From assembly GCA_040220455.1 (NCBI GenBank), contig JAVJUS010000025.1, positions 1 to 38,755 on the forward strand: DNA of 38,755 bases, written 5' to 3'. This stretch comes from JAVJUS01 sp040220455 (GTDB lineage: Bacteria; Pseudomonadota; Alphaproteobacteria; DSM-16000; Inquilinaceae). Positions 23,078 through 32,816 of the stretch are shown piece by piece (positions within the stretch are counted from its first letter, which is position 1; each line of letters begins with the position of its first letter). The notes below the pieces were generated by a model, which saw nothing but the letters and a program-made list of their open reading frames with translations, was not told where the DNA came from and ran no database searches. A program made the position numbers and the translations under genes.

Positions 23078-24820
23078 ATGACCACAGAGCCCGCCTCCCT
23101 TCATCCCTCCGCCGAGCGACGCGGCAGCGAGCCGACTGCCGACCTCGCGGCCCTGTTCACGCCGAAGCTCGTCACCGTGCTGCGCGAGGGCTATTCGCCG
23201 CGCCATCTGGGCGCCGACGTGATCGCCGGGCTGACCGTCGCGATCGTCGCGCTGCCCCTGTCGATGGCGATCGCCGTGGCCTCCGGCGTGACGCCGGAGC
23301 GCGGGCTCTACGCCGCGGTCTTCGGCGGTTTTCTCGTATCGGCCCTGGGCGGCAGCCGATTCCAGATCGGCGGGCCGGCCGGCGCCTTCATCGTTCTGGT
23401 CGCCGCGACCGTCCAGCGCCACGGCGTCGACGGACTGCTCCTGGCGACGCTGATCTCGGGCGTCCTGCTGGCCGGGCTCGGCTGGCTCCGGCTCGGCACC
23501 TACATCAAGTTCGTGCCCTATCCGGTGACGGTCGGCTTCACCGCGGGCATCGCGGTCATCATCCTGGCCAGCCAGGTCCGCGACCTTCTCGGCCTCCGTC
23601 TGGGCGGGCCGGAGCCGGGGCCGATCCTGGAGAAGCTGCCCGTGCTCTGGGCGGGGTTGCCGACGGCGATCCCCGCCGCGGTCGCCGTCGCGGGCGCGAC
23701 GATCGGGCTCGTCCTGCTGGTGCGCCGCTTGCGGCCGCGCTGGCCGGCCATGCTGATCGCGATGGCGGCGACAGCCGTCGGCAGCGCGCTGCTCTCCCTG
23801 CCGGTCGAGACGATCGGCAGCCGCTTCGGCGGGCTGCCCGCCGGCCTGCCGATGCCGGCCCTGCCGCCGATCTCCCCGGGCGCGATCGTCGCGGTGCTGC
23901 CCGACGCGATCGCCTTCGCGCTCCTGGGCGGAATCGAATCCCTGCTCTCCGCGGTCGTCGCCGACGGCATGACCGGCCGGCGCCACCGCTCCAACTGCGA
24001 ACTCGTCGGCCAGGGCGTGGCCAACATCGCCTCCGCCCTGTTCGGCGGGCTGTGCGTGACCGGAACGATCGCGCGCACGGCCACTAACGTTCGCGCCGGC
24101 GCCCATGGTCCGGTCGCGGGGATGGCCCATTCCCTGTTCGTGCTCGGTTTCCTGCTGGTGGCGGCGCCGCTCGCCCGGTACGTGCCGCTCGCGACGCTCG
24201 CCGGGATTCTCGCGGTCGTCGCCTGGACGATGGCCGAGAAGCACGCCGCCGCCGCCCTGCTGCGATCCGGGCGGGGCGAGGCGGCGGTGCTGGTCGTCAC
24301 CTTCGCGCTGACCGTGCTGCGCGACCTGACCGAAGCGATCGTGGTCGGCGTGGCGCTCGGCGCGCTCCTGATCATCCATCGGCTGTCGGCGGCGACGGCC
24401 GTCGAGTCGACGGTCCCGCCGGTCGAGGAGGACCGGGCCGACACCGAGGGCGCGGCGCGCACGCCCTACGAGCCCGGGCCGGGCGCGGCGGGGGAGATCG
24501 CGATCCATCGCATCCGCGGCGCCTTCTTCTTCGGCGCGGCGGCCGCGGTCGGCACGCTGCTGGAGCGGCTGCCGGGCAGGCCGAAGGCGCTGATCGTCGA
24601 TTTCGCCGACGTGCCCTTCATCGACGCGACAGCCGCCAAGACGATCGACGGCCTGCTCGACAAGGCCGCCCGGCGCGGCGTCGCCGTCACCCTGACGGGC
24701 ACCACGCCGGCGATGCGGCGCCTGCTGGTCGGCCAGGGGCTCAAGCCGCCGCGGGTCGTCTACAAGCGCACCGTCGAGGATGCCGTGGCCGCCGCCCAGG
24801 CTCGCCTCACCGACGGCTGA
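23078..24820 (+). CDS. SulP family inorganic anion transporter
   Basis: Inner-membrane anion transporter or exchanger of 580 aa. A membrane domain (about 55-450) opens with the SulP signature region DVIAGLTVAIVALPLSMAIA and GLYAAVFGGFLVSALGGSRF. A C-terminal STAS domain (about 465-575) contains IVDFADVPFIDATAAKTIDG. Substrates in the family include sulfate, bicarbonate and dicarboxylates, and no motif settles which. ATG 23078 is used. The open frame extends far upstream only because of high GC and overlaps the HTH gene. Confidence 0.93.
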   Translation: MTTEPASLHPSAERRGSEPTADLAALFTPKLVTVLREGYSPRHLGADVIAGLTVAIVALPLSMAIAVASGVTPERGLYAAVFGGFLVSALGGSRFQIGGPAGAFIVLVAATVQRHGVDGLLLATLISGVLLAGLGWLRLGTYIKFVPYPVTVGFTAGIAVIILASQVRDLLGLRLGGPEPGPILEKLPVLWAGLPTAIPAAVAVAGATIGLVLLVRRLRPRWPAMLIAMAATAVGSALLSLPVETIGSRFGGLPAGLPMPALPPISPGAIVAVLPDAIAFALLGGIESLLSAVVADGMTGRRHRSNCELVGQGVANIASALFGGLCVTGTIARTATNVRAGAHGPVAGMAHSLFVLGFLLVAAPLARYVPLATLAGILAVVAWTMAEKHAAAALLRSGRGEAAVLVVTFALTVLRDLTEAIVVGVALGALLIIHRLSAATAVESTVPPVEEDRADTEGAARTPYEPGPGAAGEIAIHRIRGAFFFGAAAAVGTLLERLPGRPKALIVDFADVPFIDATAAKTIDGLLDKAARRGVAVTLTGTTPAMRRLLVGQGLKPPRVVYKRTVEDAVAAAQARLTDG

Positions 24821-24858
24821 CCGGCCGCCAGCCGTCGGAACACGCCCTCACCGCTCGT

Positions 24859-25437
24859 TCACCCCGCCCGTTCGGCGACCAGGTCGACGACGACGCGGAC
24901 TTCCAGGCCGACCGTGTCGCCGGAGGCCCAGTCGCCGGTGCCGACATTCCAGTTCGTGCGCAGGATCGTGGCCGAGCCGTCCATGCGGGCGGTATCGCCG
25001 TCGATCTGCAACGTGAAGGGCAGCACGAGCTCCCGCGACACGCCCTTGATCGTCAGGTCGGCGACGGCCTCGTAGCTGTCGCCGTCGAGGTGGCGGAACG
25101 CGCGGGTCTCGAAGACGGCCGTGGGGTGCTCCTCGGCGTCGAACCACTGGTCGTTCATCGCCGTGGAATTCCGGTCGCGCGAATTGGCGTCGAAGCTGTC
25201 GATCGCCACCTCGACGGTCACCGCGCTGGCCGCCAGGTCGTCGGGCGAGAAGGCGATGTCGGCGCGCCAGTCGGCGAAGCGGCCCTCGAAGGTGTCGCCG
25301 CCCTGGGTCGCCTCGAACCCCAGGCGGCTGTCCTCGTGGATCACGGTCCACTCGGCCGGTGCGGCGGCGGCCGGGCCGCCCGGCGCGGTGGCCAGAGCCA
25401 GGGCCAGGACGGCGGCGGGCAGGATGCGGTCGAGCAT
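24859..25437 (-). CDS. YceI family periplasmic protein (first of two)
   Basis: A 192-aa secreted lipocalin-like protein. The signal peptide covers residues 1-26 (hydrophobic core LPAAVLALALA, AAA-A cleavage region). The YceI beta-barrel shows the isoprenoid-binding family pattern with DSRLGFEATQGGDTFEGRF and LTIKGVSRELVLPF. Family members bind polyisoprenoids such as ubiquinone precursors. It is last in a YceI-cytochrome b561-YceI operon, 42 bp after the cytochrome gene. It shares only the fold-level motifs with the second copy, so they are old paralogues. Confidence 0.92.
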   Translation of the reverse strand: MLDRILPAAVLALALATAPGGPAAAAPAEWTVIHEDSRLGFEATQGGDTFEGRFADWRADIAFSPDDLAASAVTVEVAIDSFDANSRDRNSTAMNDQWFDAEEHPTAVFETRAFRHLDGDSYEAVADLTIKGVSRELVLPFTLQIDGDTARMDGSATILRTNWNVGTGDWASGDTVGLEVRVVVDLVAERAG

Positions 25438-25479
25438 GGGTCTTCCTCGGTCTTCGATAGGGGGATGGGCGCGGCGGGC

Positions 25480-26067
25480 CTAACCTCGGCGTGGCGGCAC
25501 CCGGGTGCCGGGCAGCATGCGGCGCAGCACGTCGTCCCGGAGCACGAAGTGATGCTTGAGCGCCGCGGCCACGTGCAGCGCGACCAGGGCGACGAAGGCC
25601 CAGCCGATCGCGCCGTGCAGGGCGCTCAGGCGCTCGTAGAGGGCCTCGTCCGGGCTCACCGCGTCGGGCAGGGGCAGGACGCCGAAGACGACGGTCTGGA
25701 TCCCCAGCGTCGAGGCCGAGGAGGCGAGCCAGCCGACCACCGGCTGCGCGATCAGCAGGACATAGAGTCCGTAATGGGTCAGGTGCGCGGCGCCGCGCTC
25801 CCAGGTCTTCAGCCCGTCGGGCAGGGGCGGCACCGGATTGGCCAGCCGCCAGGCGAGCCGGCCGAGCGCCAGCACGAAGACGACGAAGCCGATCGACTTG
25901 TGGAGCTGGAAGATCTCGAAGGTGCGCTGCGACGGGGGCAGGTCGGTCATGATCATGCCGACGACGATCAGCCCGACCACGGCGATCGCCAGCACCCAGT
26001 GAAAGGCCATGGCGACGGCGCCGTAGCGGTGGGGCGTGTTGCGCATCGGGAACCGGTCGGCCGTCAC
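25480..26067 (-). CDS. Cytochrome b561 family protein
   Basis: Four-helix di-heme b inner-membrane protein passing electrons to or from quinone (195 aa). Candidate heme histidines lie in helix 1 (AMAFHWVLA), helix 2 (FQLHKSIGF) and helix 4 (LHGAIGWAF and LHVAAALKHHF). Start GTG 26067 is set by a strong GAGGAGGAGG ribosome-binding site. An alternative GTG at 26157 overlaps the upstream YceI stop (GTGA) and would add 30 unconserved-looking residues. It is flanked by two YceI genes on the same strand, a known association that suggests shared quinone chemistry. Confidence 0.9.
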   Translation of the reverse strand: MTADRFPMRNTPHRYGAVAMAFHWVLAIAVVGLIVVGMIMTDLPPSQRTFEIFQLHKSIGFVVFVLALGRLAWRLANPVPPLPDGLKTWERGAAHLTHYGLYVLLIAQPVVGWLASSASTLGIQTVVFGVLPLPDAVSPDEALYERLSALHGAIGWAFVALVALHVAAALKHHFVLRDDVLRRMLPGTRVPPRRG

Positions 26068-26153
26068 TCTCGCCTCCTCCTCGGCGGGGATCCCCGAGGC
26101 GGGGATCGTCGGCGGTCGCCGCGCGCGAGACGCCGCGACCGCCGATAACATGG

Positions 26154-26774
26154 TCACTCCTCGGCCAGCGGCGAGGCCTCGATCTCGATCCGGATCTCGA
26201 CCGTGTCGCCGATCGCGGGCAGGCCGAAATCCATGCCGAAGTCGCTGCGCGCGATCTCCGTCGTGGCGCTGAAGCCCGCGATCGTCTGGTCGGGCGCGAA
26301 CGGGTTCGGGCCGAGGCCGTTCAGCCGCGTGTCGAGCACCACCGGCCGGGTGACGCCCTTGATCGTGAGGTCGCCATGGACCAGCGCGGTGTCCTCGCCG
26401 GTCGGCTCGACGCGGGTGCTGGCGAAGGTCATCTCCGGATAGGCCTCGGCGTCGAAGAAGTCCGCGTCGAGCAGGTGCTCGTCGCGCGGCGGGTGGCCCG
26501 AATCCAGGCTCGCAACGTCGATCGTCACGGCGACGGACGAATTGGCCGGGTCCTCGGTGTCGAGCGTCAACTCACCCTCGTAGTCCAGGAACTCGCCCTG
26601 CACGGCCGAGAAGCCCAGGTGGTCGACGAAGAAGAGGATATGGGTGTGCGACTTGTCGAAGGCGAAGGCCTGCGACTCCGCGACCGCCGTGGCGGGGGCG
26701 AGGGCGGTCGCCGAGGCGGCCAGGGCGAGGGCGCCGGCGGTGGCCGGGACGAGGCGGGGGAAGGCACGGCTCAT
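26154..26774 (-). CDS. YceI family periplasmic protein (second)
   Basis: A 206-aa secreted protein and first gene of the YceI-b561-YceI operon. The signal peptide is about residues 1-34 (basic start, Ala-rich core, ending AVAES). The YceI domain has FDKSHTHILFFVDHLGFS, LTIKGVTRPVVLDTRL and SDFGMDFGLPAIGDTVEI, the latter typical of E. coli YceI itself. ATG 26774 is preceded by AGGAGA. It diverges from the ATP synthase operon across 486 bp. Confidence 0.94.
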   Translation of the reverse strand: MSRAFPRLVPATAGALALAASATALAPATAVAESQAFAFDKSHTHILFFVDHLGFSAVQGEFLDYEGELTLDTEDPANSSVAVTIDVASLDSGHPPRDEHLLDADFFDAEAYPEMTFASTRVEPTGEDTALVHGDLTIKGVTRPVVLDTRLNGLGPNPFAPDQTIAGFSATTEIARSDFGMDFGLPAIGDTVEIRIEIEASPLAEE

Positions 26775-27003
26775 CGGTCGGTCGTCTCCTGTTCGGGCCG
26801 GGCGCGGTTCCGGCCGGGTCGAGAATGTCCGGGCGGCGCCGGAGCCGCCGGACACCGGGGAGGTGGCGAGCCGGTCCCGCCCCCGGTAGCCCGCCGGTCT
26901 CCAACAGACTGTTGTTCGCCGGGCGACAATCGGATGCCGATGGCCGGCCTCAGGACCGATAGGGCGACGCCGTGCCGGCGGGAGGGGCGCGGGGGCGTGG
27001 CGG

Positions 27004-27031
27004 TTGCGCCCTGCATCGGGCTGTGTTAGAT
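27004..27031 (+). promoter_or_regulatory. Candidate promoter of the ATP synthase F1 operon
   Basis: TTGCGC (27004-27009), 16 bp, then TTAGAT (27026-27031), about 230 bp before atpH. It lies in the 486-bp gap 26775-27260. Apart from this promoter and the leader hairpin, that gap shows only a near-palindrome at 26910-26930 (CAACAGACTGTTG and TTGTTCGCC/GGGCGACAA) that may serve the divergent YceI gene. Confidence 0.45.
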
Positions 27032-27167
27032 GCTCCCGCACCGCGCGCCCGGGGGCAGCGCACGGGCCGGTTTGTGCCGGTTTCCGCCCCGATCGACACC
27101 GCCCGGTCGGGCCGGCCGGACGGGAAGGCGGGGTCCCCCGGGGCCCGTACGCCCGACCGTCGAAAAA

Positions 27168-27200
27168 GGGGCAACCGGCGTCAGCCGGCCGCTTTGCCCC
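27168..27200 (+). promoter_or_regulatory. Nested hairpin in the atpH leader
   Basis: GGGGCAA (27168-27174) pairs with TTGCCCC (27194-27200) and encloses CCGGC-GTCA-GCCGG (27175-27188). It lies 60 bp before atpH, inside the predicted leader RNA, and has no U-run after it, so it is not an intrinsic terminator. Confidence 0.45.
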
Positions 27201-27260
27201 GAGGCCCGGTCGCTTCCGGGCGCACCGTCTTCTAGGACGCCCCGTCTTCGAGAGGGTCAC

Positions 27261-27820
27261 GTGGCATCGGACACGCAAGGGTCATCCGGTCTCGCTTCGC
27301 GCTACGCGACCGCCCTCATCGGTCTGGCCGAGGAGGCCGGGACGCTGGAGCCCGTGGCTGAGGACATGCGTGCGCTGCGCGGTCTCCTCGCCGAATCCGA
27401 GGATCTGCGCCGTGTCGTGCGCAGCCCGGTGATCGGCTGGAAGGACCAGCACGCGGCGCTCGATGGCGTCCTGGAGAAGGCGGGTGCTCAGGATCTGACG
27501 CGCCGCTTCGTCGGCGTGGTGGCCCAGGCCCGGCGGCTGTTCGCGCTCGACCGGATGGCCGGGGCCTATCTCGATGAAATGGCGCGCCGCCGCGGCGAGG
27601 TGACGGCCACCGTCGCCACCGCGCAGGCGCTGACCGACGAACAGAAGCGCGCGATCGCCGAGAAGCTGGAGACGGCCGTGGGCGACCAGGTCCGCATCGA
27701 GACGACGGTCGACCCGTCGCTGCTCGGCGGCATGGTCGTGCGCGTCGGCTCGCGCATGATCGACAGCTCGCTGCGCAGCAAGCTCACGAGGCTCGAAGTC
27801 GCCATGAAAGGGGTTGGCTG

Positions 27821-27821
<1 letters not shown>
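27261..27821 (+). CDS. atpH: ATP synthase F1 delta subunit
   Basis: Stalk subunit joining F1 to the F0 peripheral stalk, 186 aa. An N-terminal helical domain (SGLASRYATALIGLAEEAG) is followed by a C-terminal domain with the family signature DPSLLGGMVVRVGSRMIDSS. Start GTG 27261 follows GAGAGGG. It is first in the operon, and its stop overlaps atpA by one base (TGATG). Confidence 0.95.
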
Positions 27822-29350
<1,529 letters not shown>

Positions 29351-29469
29351 CCGAGGCGGTTTCGGGGCGGCCCGACGCGACGGGCCCGCCCCGCCCGACC
29401 GGGATATGCGGCGCCTTTCGGGGTGCCGGGGTCCCGGGCCCAGTTCCGACCTGACAGCGACGGGCCTGC

Positions 29470-30369
29470 ATGTCTAGCCTCAAGGACCTCCGGAACCGGA
29501 TCTCCAGCGTCAAGTCGACGCAGAAGATCACGTCGGCGATGAAGATGGTCGCCGCGTCCAAGCTGCGCCGCGCGCAGGAGCAGGCGGAGGCCGGCCGCCC
29601 CTATGCCGAGCGCATGGAGCGCATGCTGGCGAGCCTGGCGCGCAACGTGAACACCGGCGGCCAGGGCCCGAAGCTGATGACCGGCACGGGCAAGGACGAT
29701 GTCCATCTGCTGCTGGTCATGACCTCGGATCGCGGCCTGTGCGGCGGCTTCAACGGCTCGATCACGCGCGAGGTGCGCCGGCGCATCCGCGCGCTGCGCG
29801 AGGAGGGCAAGGAGGTCAAGCTCTTCTGCGTCGGTCGCAAGGGCTACGACGCCCTCAAGCGCGAATTCGGCCCGATGATCATCGAGACGGTGTTCGATGT
29901 CGGCCGGCCGCGCCTGACCTTCGCGGACGCGGACGGCATCGCGGAGTCGCTGCTGCGCCGCTACGAAGAGGGCGAATTCGACGTCTGCACCGTCGTCTAC
30001 AACCACTTCAAGTCGGCGATCGCCCAGATCGTGACGCCGCAGCAACTCGTCCCGGTCGCGCTGCCGGAGGTCGACGAGGGCGAGGCGGAGGCCGATACCG
30101 GCCCGGCGTCGCGCGCCGTCTACGACTTCGAGCCGGACGAGGAGCGGATCATCGCCGAACTGCTGCCGCGCAACCTGGCCGTCCAGATCTACAAGGCGCT
30201 GCTGGAATCCGCCGCCTCGGAGCAGGGCGCGCGGATGACCGCCATGGACAATGCCACGCGCAATGCCGGCGAAATGATCGACGACCTGACCCTGCAGTAC
30301 AACCGGACCCGCCAGGCGGTGGTCACGAGCGAGCTGATCGAGATCATCTCCGGCGCCGAGGCGCTCTGA
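29470..30369 (+). CDS. atpG: ATP synthase F1 gamma subunit
   Basis: Central rotor shaft, 299 aa. The N-terminal helix MSSLKDLRNRISSVKSTQKI and the C-terminal helix with TLQYNRTRQAVVTSELIEI form the coiled coil. The Rossmann-like middle has SDRGLCGGFN. A short acidic stretch (EVDEGEAEADTGP) occupies the variable region near residues 198-210. It follows atpA after 119 bp with a weak ribosome-binding site. Confidence 0.97.
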   Translation: MSSLKDLRNRISSVKSTQKITSAMKMVAASKLRRAQEQAEAGRPYAERMERMLASLARNVNTGGQGPKLMTGTGKDDVHLLLVMTSDRGLCGGFNGSITREVRRRIRALREEGKEVKLFCVGRKGYDALKREFGPMIIETVFDVGRPRLTFADADGIAESLLRRYEEGEFDVCTVVYNHFKSAIAQIVTPQQLVPVALPEVDEGEAEADTGPASRAVYDFEPDEERIIAELLPRNLAVQIYKALLESAASEQGARMTAMDNATRNAGEMIDDLTLQYNRTRQAVVTSELIEIISGAEAL

Positions 30370-30438
30370 CGCGCGCCGCCGCGCCCCCCGACCCGCGCCC
30401 CCCGACCCGCGCCGGATCCGGAACCCCGAGGACGCCCC
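30370..30438 (+). other. atpG-atpC junction where atpD is missing
   Basis: Only 69 bp separate atpG from atpC. In alphaproteobacteria the roughly 1.4-kb atpD gene (catalytic beta subunit) normally sits here. The junction holds a perfect 14-bp tandem repeat, GCGCCCCCCGACCC at 30381-30394 and 30395-30408. That could be a deletion scar or a point where an assembler collapsed sequence. GAGGA before atpC serves as its ribosome-binding site. No beta-subunit signature is seen anywhere in the window. Confidence 0.9.
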
Positions 30439-30849
30439 ATGGCCGAGAAAGTCGCCTTCGAACTGGTCTCTCCGGAAAAGCTCCTGCTCAGCAAGGAGGT
30501 CGACCTGGTCGTCGTGCCGGGCGCGGAAGGCAATTTCGGCGTCCTGCCGCGCCACGCGCCGATGATCTCGACGGTGCGGCCCGGGGTGATCGAGGTCTAC
30601 GAGACCCGCGGCCAGGCCTCCGACCGGATCTTCATCGCCGGCGGCTTCGCCGAGGTTACGCCCGACCGCTGCACCGTCCTGGCCGAGGAGGCGCTGTCGG
30701 TCGGCGACATCGACGTGGCCGAGACCGAGCAGCGCATCCGCGACCTGACCGAGGATGTCGCCGACGCCAAGACCGAGACCGAACGGACCAGCGCCGCCAA
30801 GGCGCTCGAGGCCGCCAAGGCCAAGCGCGAGGCCGCTGCGCGGGCCTGA
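30439..30849 (+). CDS. atpC: ATP synthase F1 epsilon subunit
   Basis: Rotor subunit of 136 aa that can inhibit ATP hydrolysis. The N-terminal beta-sandwich contains FELVSPEKLLLSKEVDLVVV, GAEGNFGVLPRHAPMIS and FIAGGFAEVTPDRCTVLAE. The C-terminal helical part is Ala/Glu/Lys-rich. ATG 30439 has GAGGA 7 bases upstream. It directly follows atpG instead of atpD. Confidence 0.96.
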   Translation: MAEKVAFELVSPEKLLLSKEVDLVVVPGAEGNFGVLPRHAPMISTVRPGVIEVYETRGQASDRIFIAGGFAEVTPDRCTVLAEEALSVGDIDVAETEQRIRDLTEDVADAKTETERTSAAKALEAAKAKREAAARA

Positions 30850-30985
30850 CATCCGGCCGACCGCCCCTGCCGGGCGTTGCCAAGGTCGCCGAGGGCCGGA
30901 AGAGCCTGTTTGCCTCGATGGCCCGACCGGCCGCGGCTCGCGGGGGAGCCGGCCCGACCGGCGACCGCGCCTACTGCCCTTCAGC

Positions 30986-31480
30986 CTACCCTTTCACCGG
31001 GACGTAGCGCGCCAGGCTTTCCACCAGAGCCTCCGGGTGGCGCGTGAGCTTCCGGGTCTCCGCGTCGACGGCGACGATCTCGATGCGGATGGTGGCGATC
31101 GGCGTCTCGCCGCGCATCACCTCGGTGACCCAGAGCGTACGCGCGGCGCGGCAGCGGCCGATATGCGGCACCAGGCGCAGGCGATCCTCCAGCCAGGCGG
31201 GGGCGTGGTAGTCGGCCTCGACCCGGTGGATCACCATCAGGATGCCGTGCTCGGCCAGCAGGCCCTTGTAGGTGAAGCCCGCGTCATGGAGCAGGGCATT
31301 GCGCGCCCGCTCGGCCAGCTCGACATACTTGCCGTGATAGACGATGCCGCCCGCGTCGGTATCGACATAGCCGACGTCATGCTCGACGCCGGGAGGCACC
31401 CGCGCCGTGCCGCCGTCCGGGGCCGGACCGGCCGCCGCCTCGCCCGCCGCCCCCTGCTTCGTCGCGGTTCCCGTCGTCAC
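30986..31480 (-). CDS. Acyl-CoA thioesterase, hotdog fold (YbgC/4-hydroxybenzoyl-CoA thioesterase family)
   Basis: Hydrolyses acyl- or aroyl-CoA/ACP thioesters (164 aa). The catalytic signature VGYVDTDAGGIVYHGKYV (residues 36-53, active Asp in DTDAGG) is intact, followed by ERARNALL. The first 30 residues are a low-complexity extension. The start is GTG 31480, overlapping the stop of the upstream reductase gene in a GTGA. It is last in an OsmC-SDR-thioesterase operon. The substrate is unknown. Confidence 0.9.
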   Translation of the reverse strand: MTTGTATKQGAAGEAAAGPAPDGGTARVPPGVEHDVGYVDTDAGGIVYHGKYVELAERARNALLHDAGFTYKGLLAEHGILMVIHRVEADYHAPAWLEDRLRLVPHIGRCRAARTLWVTEVMRGETPIATIRIEIVAVDAETRKLTRHPEALVESLARYVPVKG

Positions 31481-32205
31481 CGGTTGAATCCTCCGTCCAG
31501 GCGCAGCGTCGTCGATTGCATGTAGCCGGGCGCCAGCAGCCAGGCGACCGCCTCGGCCACCTCCTCCGGCCGGCCGGCCCGGCTCAGGGCCGAGCCGTCG
31601 ATGATCGGCGCGGTCATCGAGTCGGCCAGGACGGCCATCATGTCCGTCTCCACGAACGCCGGCGCGATCGCGTTGACCGCCAGCCCGGCGGCGGCGAATT
31701 CCCGTCCCAGCCACTGGGTGTAGCCGATCAGCGCGCCCTTGCTCGTAGCGTAGGCGGCCTGGCCCTCCTTGCCGACGACGCCGCCCAGCGAGCTCATGAT
31801 CACCACCGCCGCGCGGTCGGCGCGCAGCAGATGGGGCAGCGCCGCCGCCGTCACCCGCATCGTCCCCGCCAGATTGGTGCGCAGCACCGCGGCATAGCGC
31901 GCCCGGTCGAGGGTCAGGAAGGCGCCGTCGTCGGTGACGCCGGCGTTGTCGATCAGCGCGTCGAGGCCGCCGAAGCGATCCGCGACCGCGTCGGGCAGGG
32001 CCCGCGCTGCCACCGGATCCGACAGGTCGGCCCGGAAATGGGCGGCCTCCGCGCCCTCCGCCTCGAGCGTGTCGCGGGCGCGCTCGGCCGCCTCCGCCCC
32101 CGAGCGGAAGGAGATCGCGACGCGATGGCCGTCGCGCGCCAGCCGCCGGGCGACCGCCAGGCCGATTCCCCGGGTGCCGCCGGTCACCAGGATCGTGCGG
32201 GTCAT
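31477..32205 (-). CDS. Short-chain dehydrogenase/reductase, FabG-like
   Basis: NAD(P)H-dependent oxidoreductase of 242 aa, most like beta-ketoacyl-ACP reductases. It has the cofactor loop TGGTRGIG (8-15), NAG (87-89), and the catalytic Ser139, Tyr152 and Lys156 (YATSK). It ends in the FabG-like LRLDGGF. It overlaps both neighbours by 4 bp (ATGA with the OsmC gene, GTGA with the thioesterase gene). A reductase-thioesterase pair suggests work on a thioester-bound acyl chain; the real fabG of fatty acid synthesis is more likely elsewhere. Confidence 0.92.
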   Translation of the reverse strand: MTRTILVTGGTRGIGLAVARRLARDGHRVAISFRSGAEAAERARDTLEAEGAEAAHFRADLSDPVAARALPDAVADRFGGLDALIDNAGVTDDGAFLTLDRARYAAVLRTNLAGTMRVTAAALPHLLRADRAAVVIMSSLGGVVGKEGQAAYATSKGALIGYTQWLGREFAAAGLAVNAIAPAFVETDMMAVLADSMTAPIIDGSALSRAGRPEEVAEAVAWLLAPGYMQSTTLRLDGGFNR

Positions 32206-32702
32206 GGGCCGCTCCCGGCGGGGGCTTCGGCGAAAGACGGCTCGCACGTCACCTCGGCGATCAGGGAATTCGCGATGAAGCACCGCCGGCCGGCCCGGTC
32301 GTGCAGCGCGCGCAGCGCTTCGGCGTCGGGCGGGGCGCACCCGGCGAACGCCGTCCGGGGGTGAAGCGCGATACGCGTGAACGCCAGGCGGCGCCCGCCG
32401 ATCGGACCCATCTCGCCCCACGGCTCGTCGCGGTAGGAGTCGACCACGAACCCGTCGGCCGCCGCCAGGGTCAGGAACCACAGCATGTGGCAGCTGGCCG
32501 CTGCGGCGACCAGCGCCTCTTCCGGATCGACGCCGGACGGGTCGGCCATGGGCTCCGGCAGCATCGCCGGCGAGAGCGACGCGACGATCCGGGCGCCCCC
32601 GTCGAAGCGCCAATAGTGGCGCCGCGAGAAGCGACTGTCGGTGAAGGGCGCACCGTCCCGGCGCCAATCGATGGCGGCGGTGTGGCGCGTCGTCCCGGTC
32701 AT
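32202..32702 (-). CDS. OsmC family peroxiredoxin-like protein
   Basis: Thiol-dependent (organic) hydroperoxide reductase family, 166 aa. The peroxidatic Cys71 sits in AAASCHMLWFL, and the resolving-type cysteines lie in CFIANSLIAEVTC (141 and 153). ATG 32702 has GGAGG 6 bases upstream. An ATG 30 bases earlier lacks one. It is first gene of the OsmC-SDR-thioesterase operon, which may link peroxide defence with lipid or aryl-thioester chemistry (inference). Confidence 0.92.
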   Translation of the reverse strand: MTGTTRHTAAIDWRRDGAPFTDSRFSRRHYWRFDGGARIVASLSPAMLPEPMADPSGVDPEEALVAAAASCHMLWFLTLAAADGFVVDSYRDEPWGEMGPIGGRRLAFTRIALHPRTAFAGCAPPDAEALRALHDRAGRRCFIANSLIAEVTCEPSFAEAPAGSGP

Positions 32703-32816
32703 GCAGCCTCCGCTCCGTGGGTGTCGCGACATGCCGGCGGCCCGCCCGGGACACCCCGAAGCGGGCCGCTCTGTCGTCGATTGTCCGGCCCGGCGACTTC
32801 TGGGCCCGTCAGCGGG

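Noticed and set aside
26775..27278. N-terminal extension of the second YceI protein by 168 codons
   Set aside because: The signal peptide begins at ATG 26774 with AGGAGA upstream. The extension is Arg/Pro-rich noncoding-type sequence containing the atpH leader.
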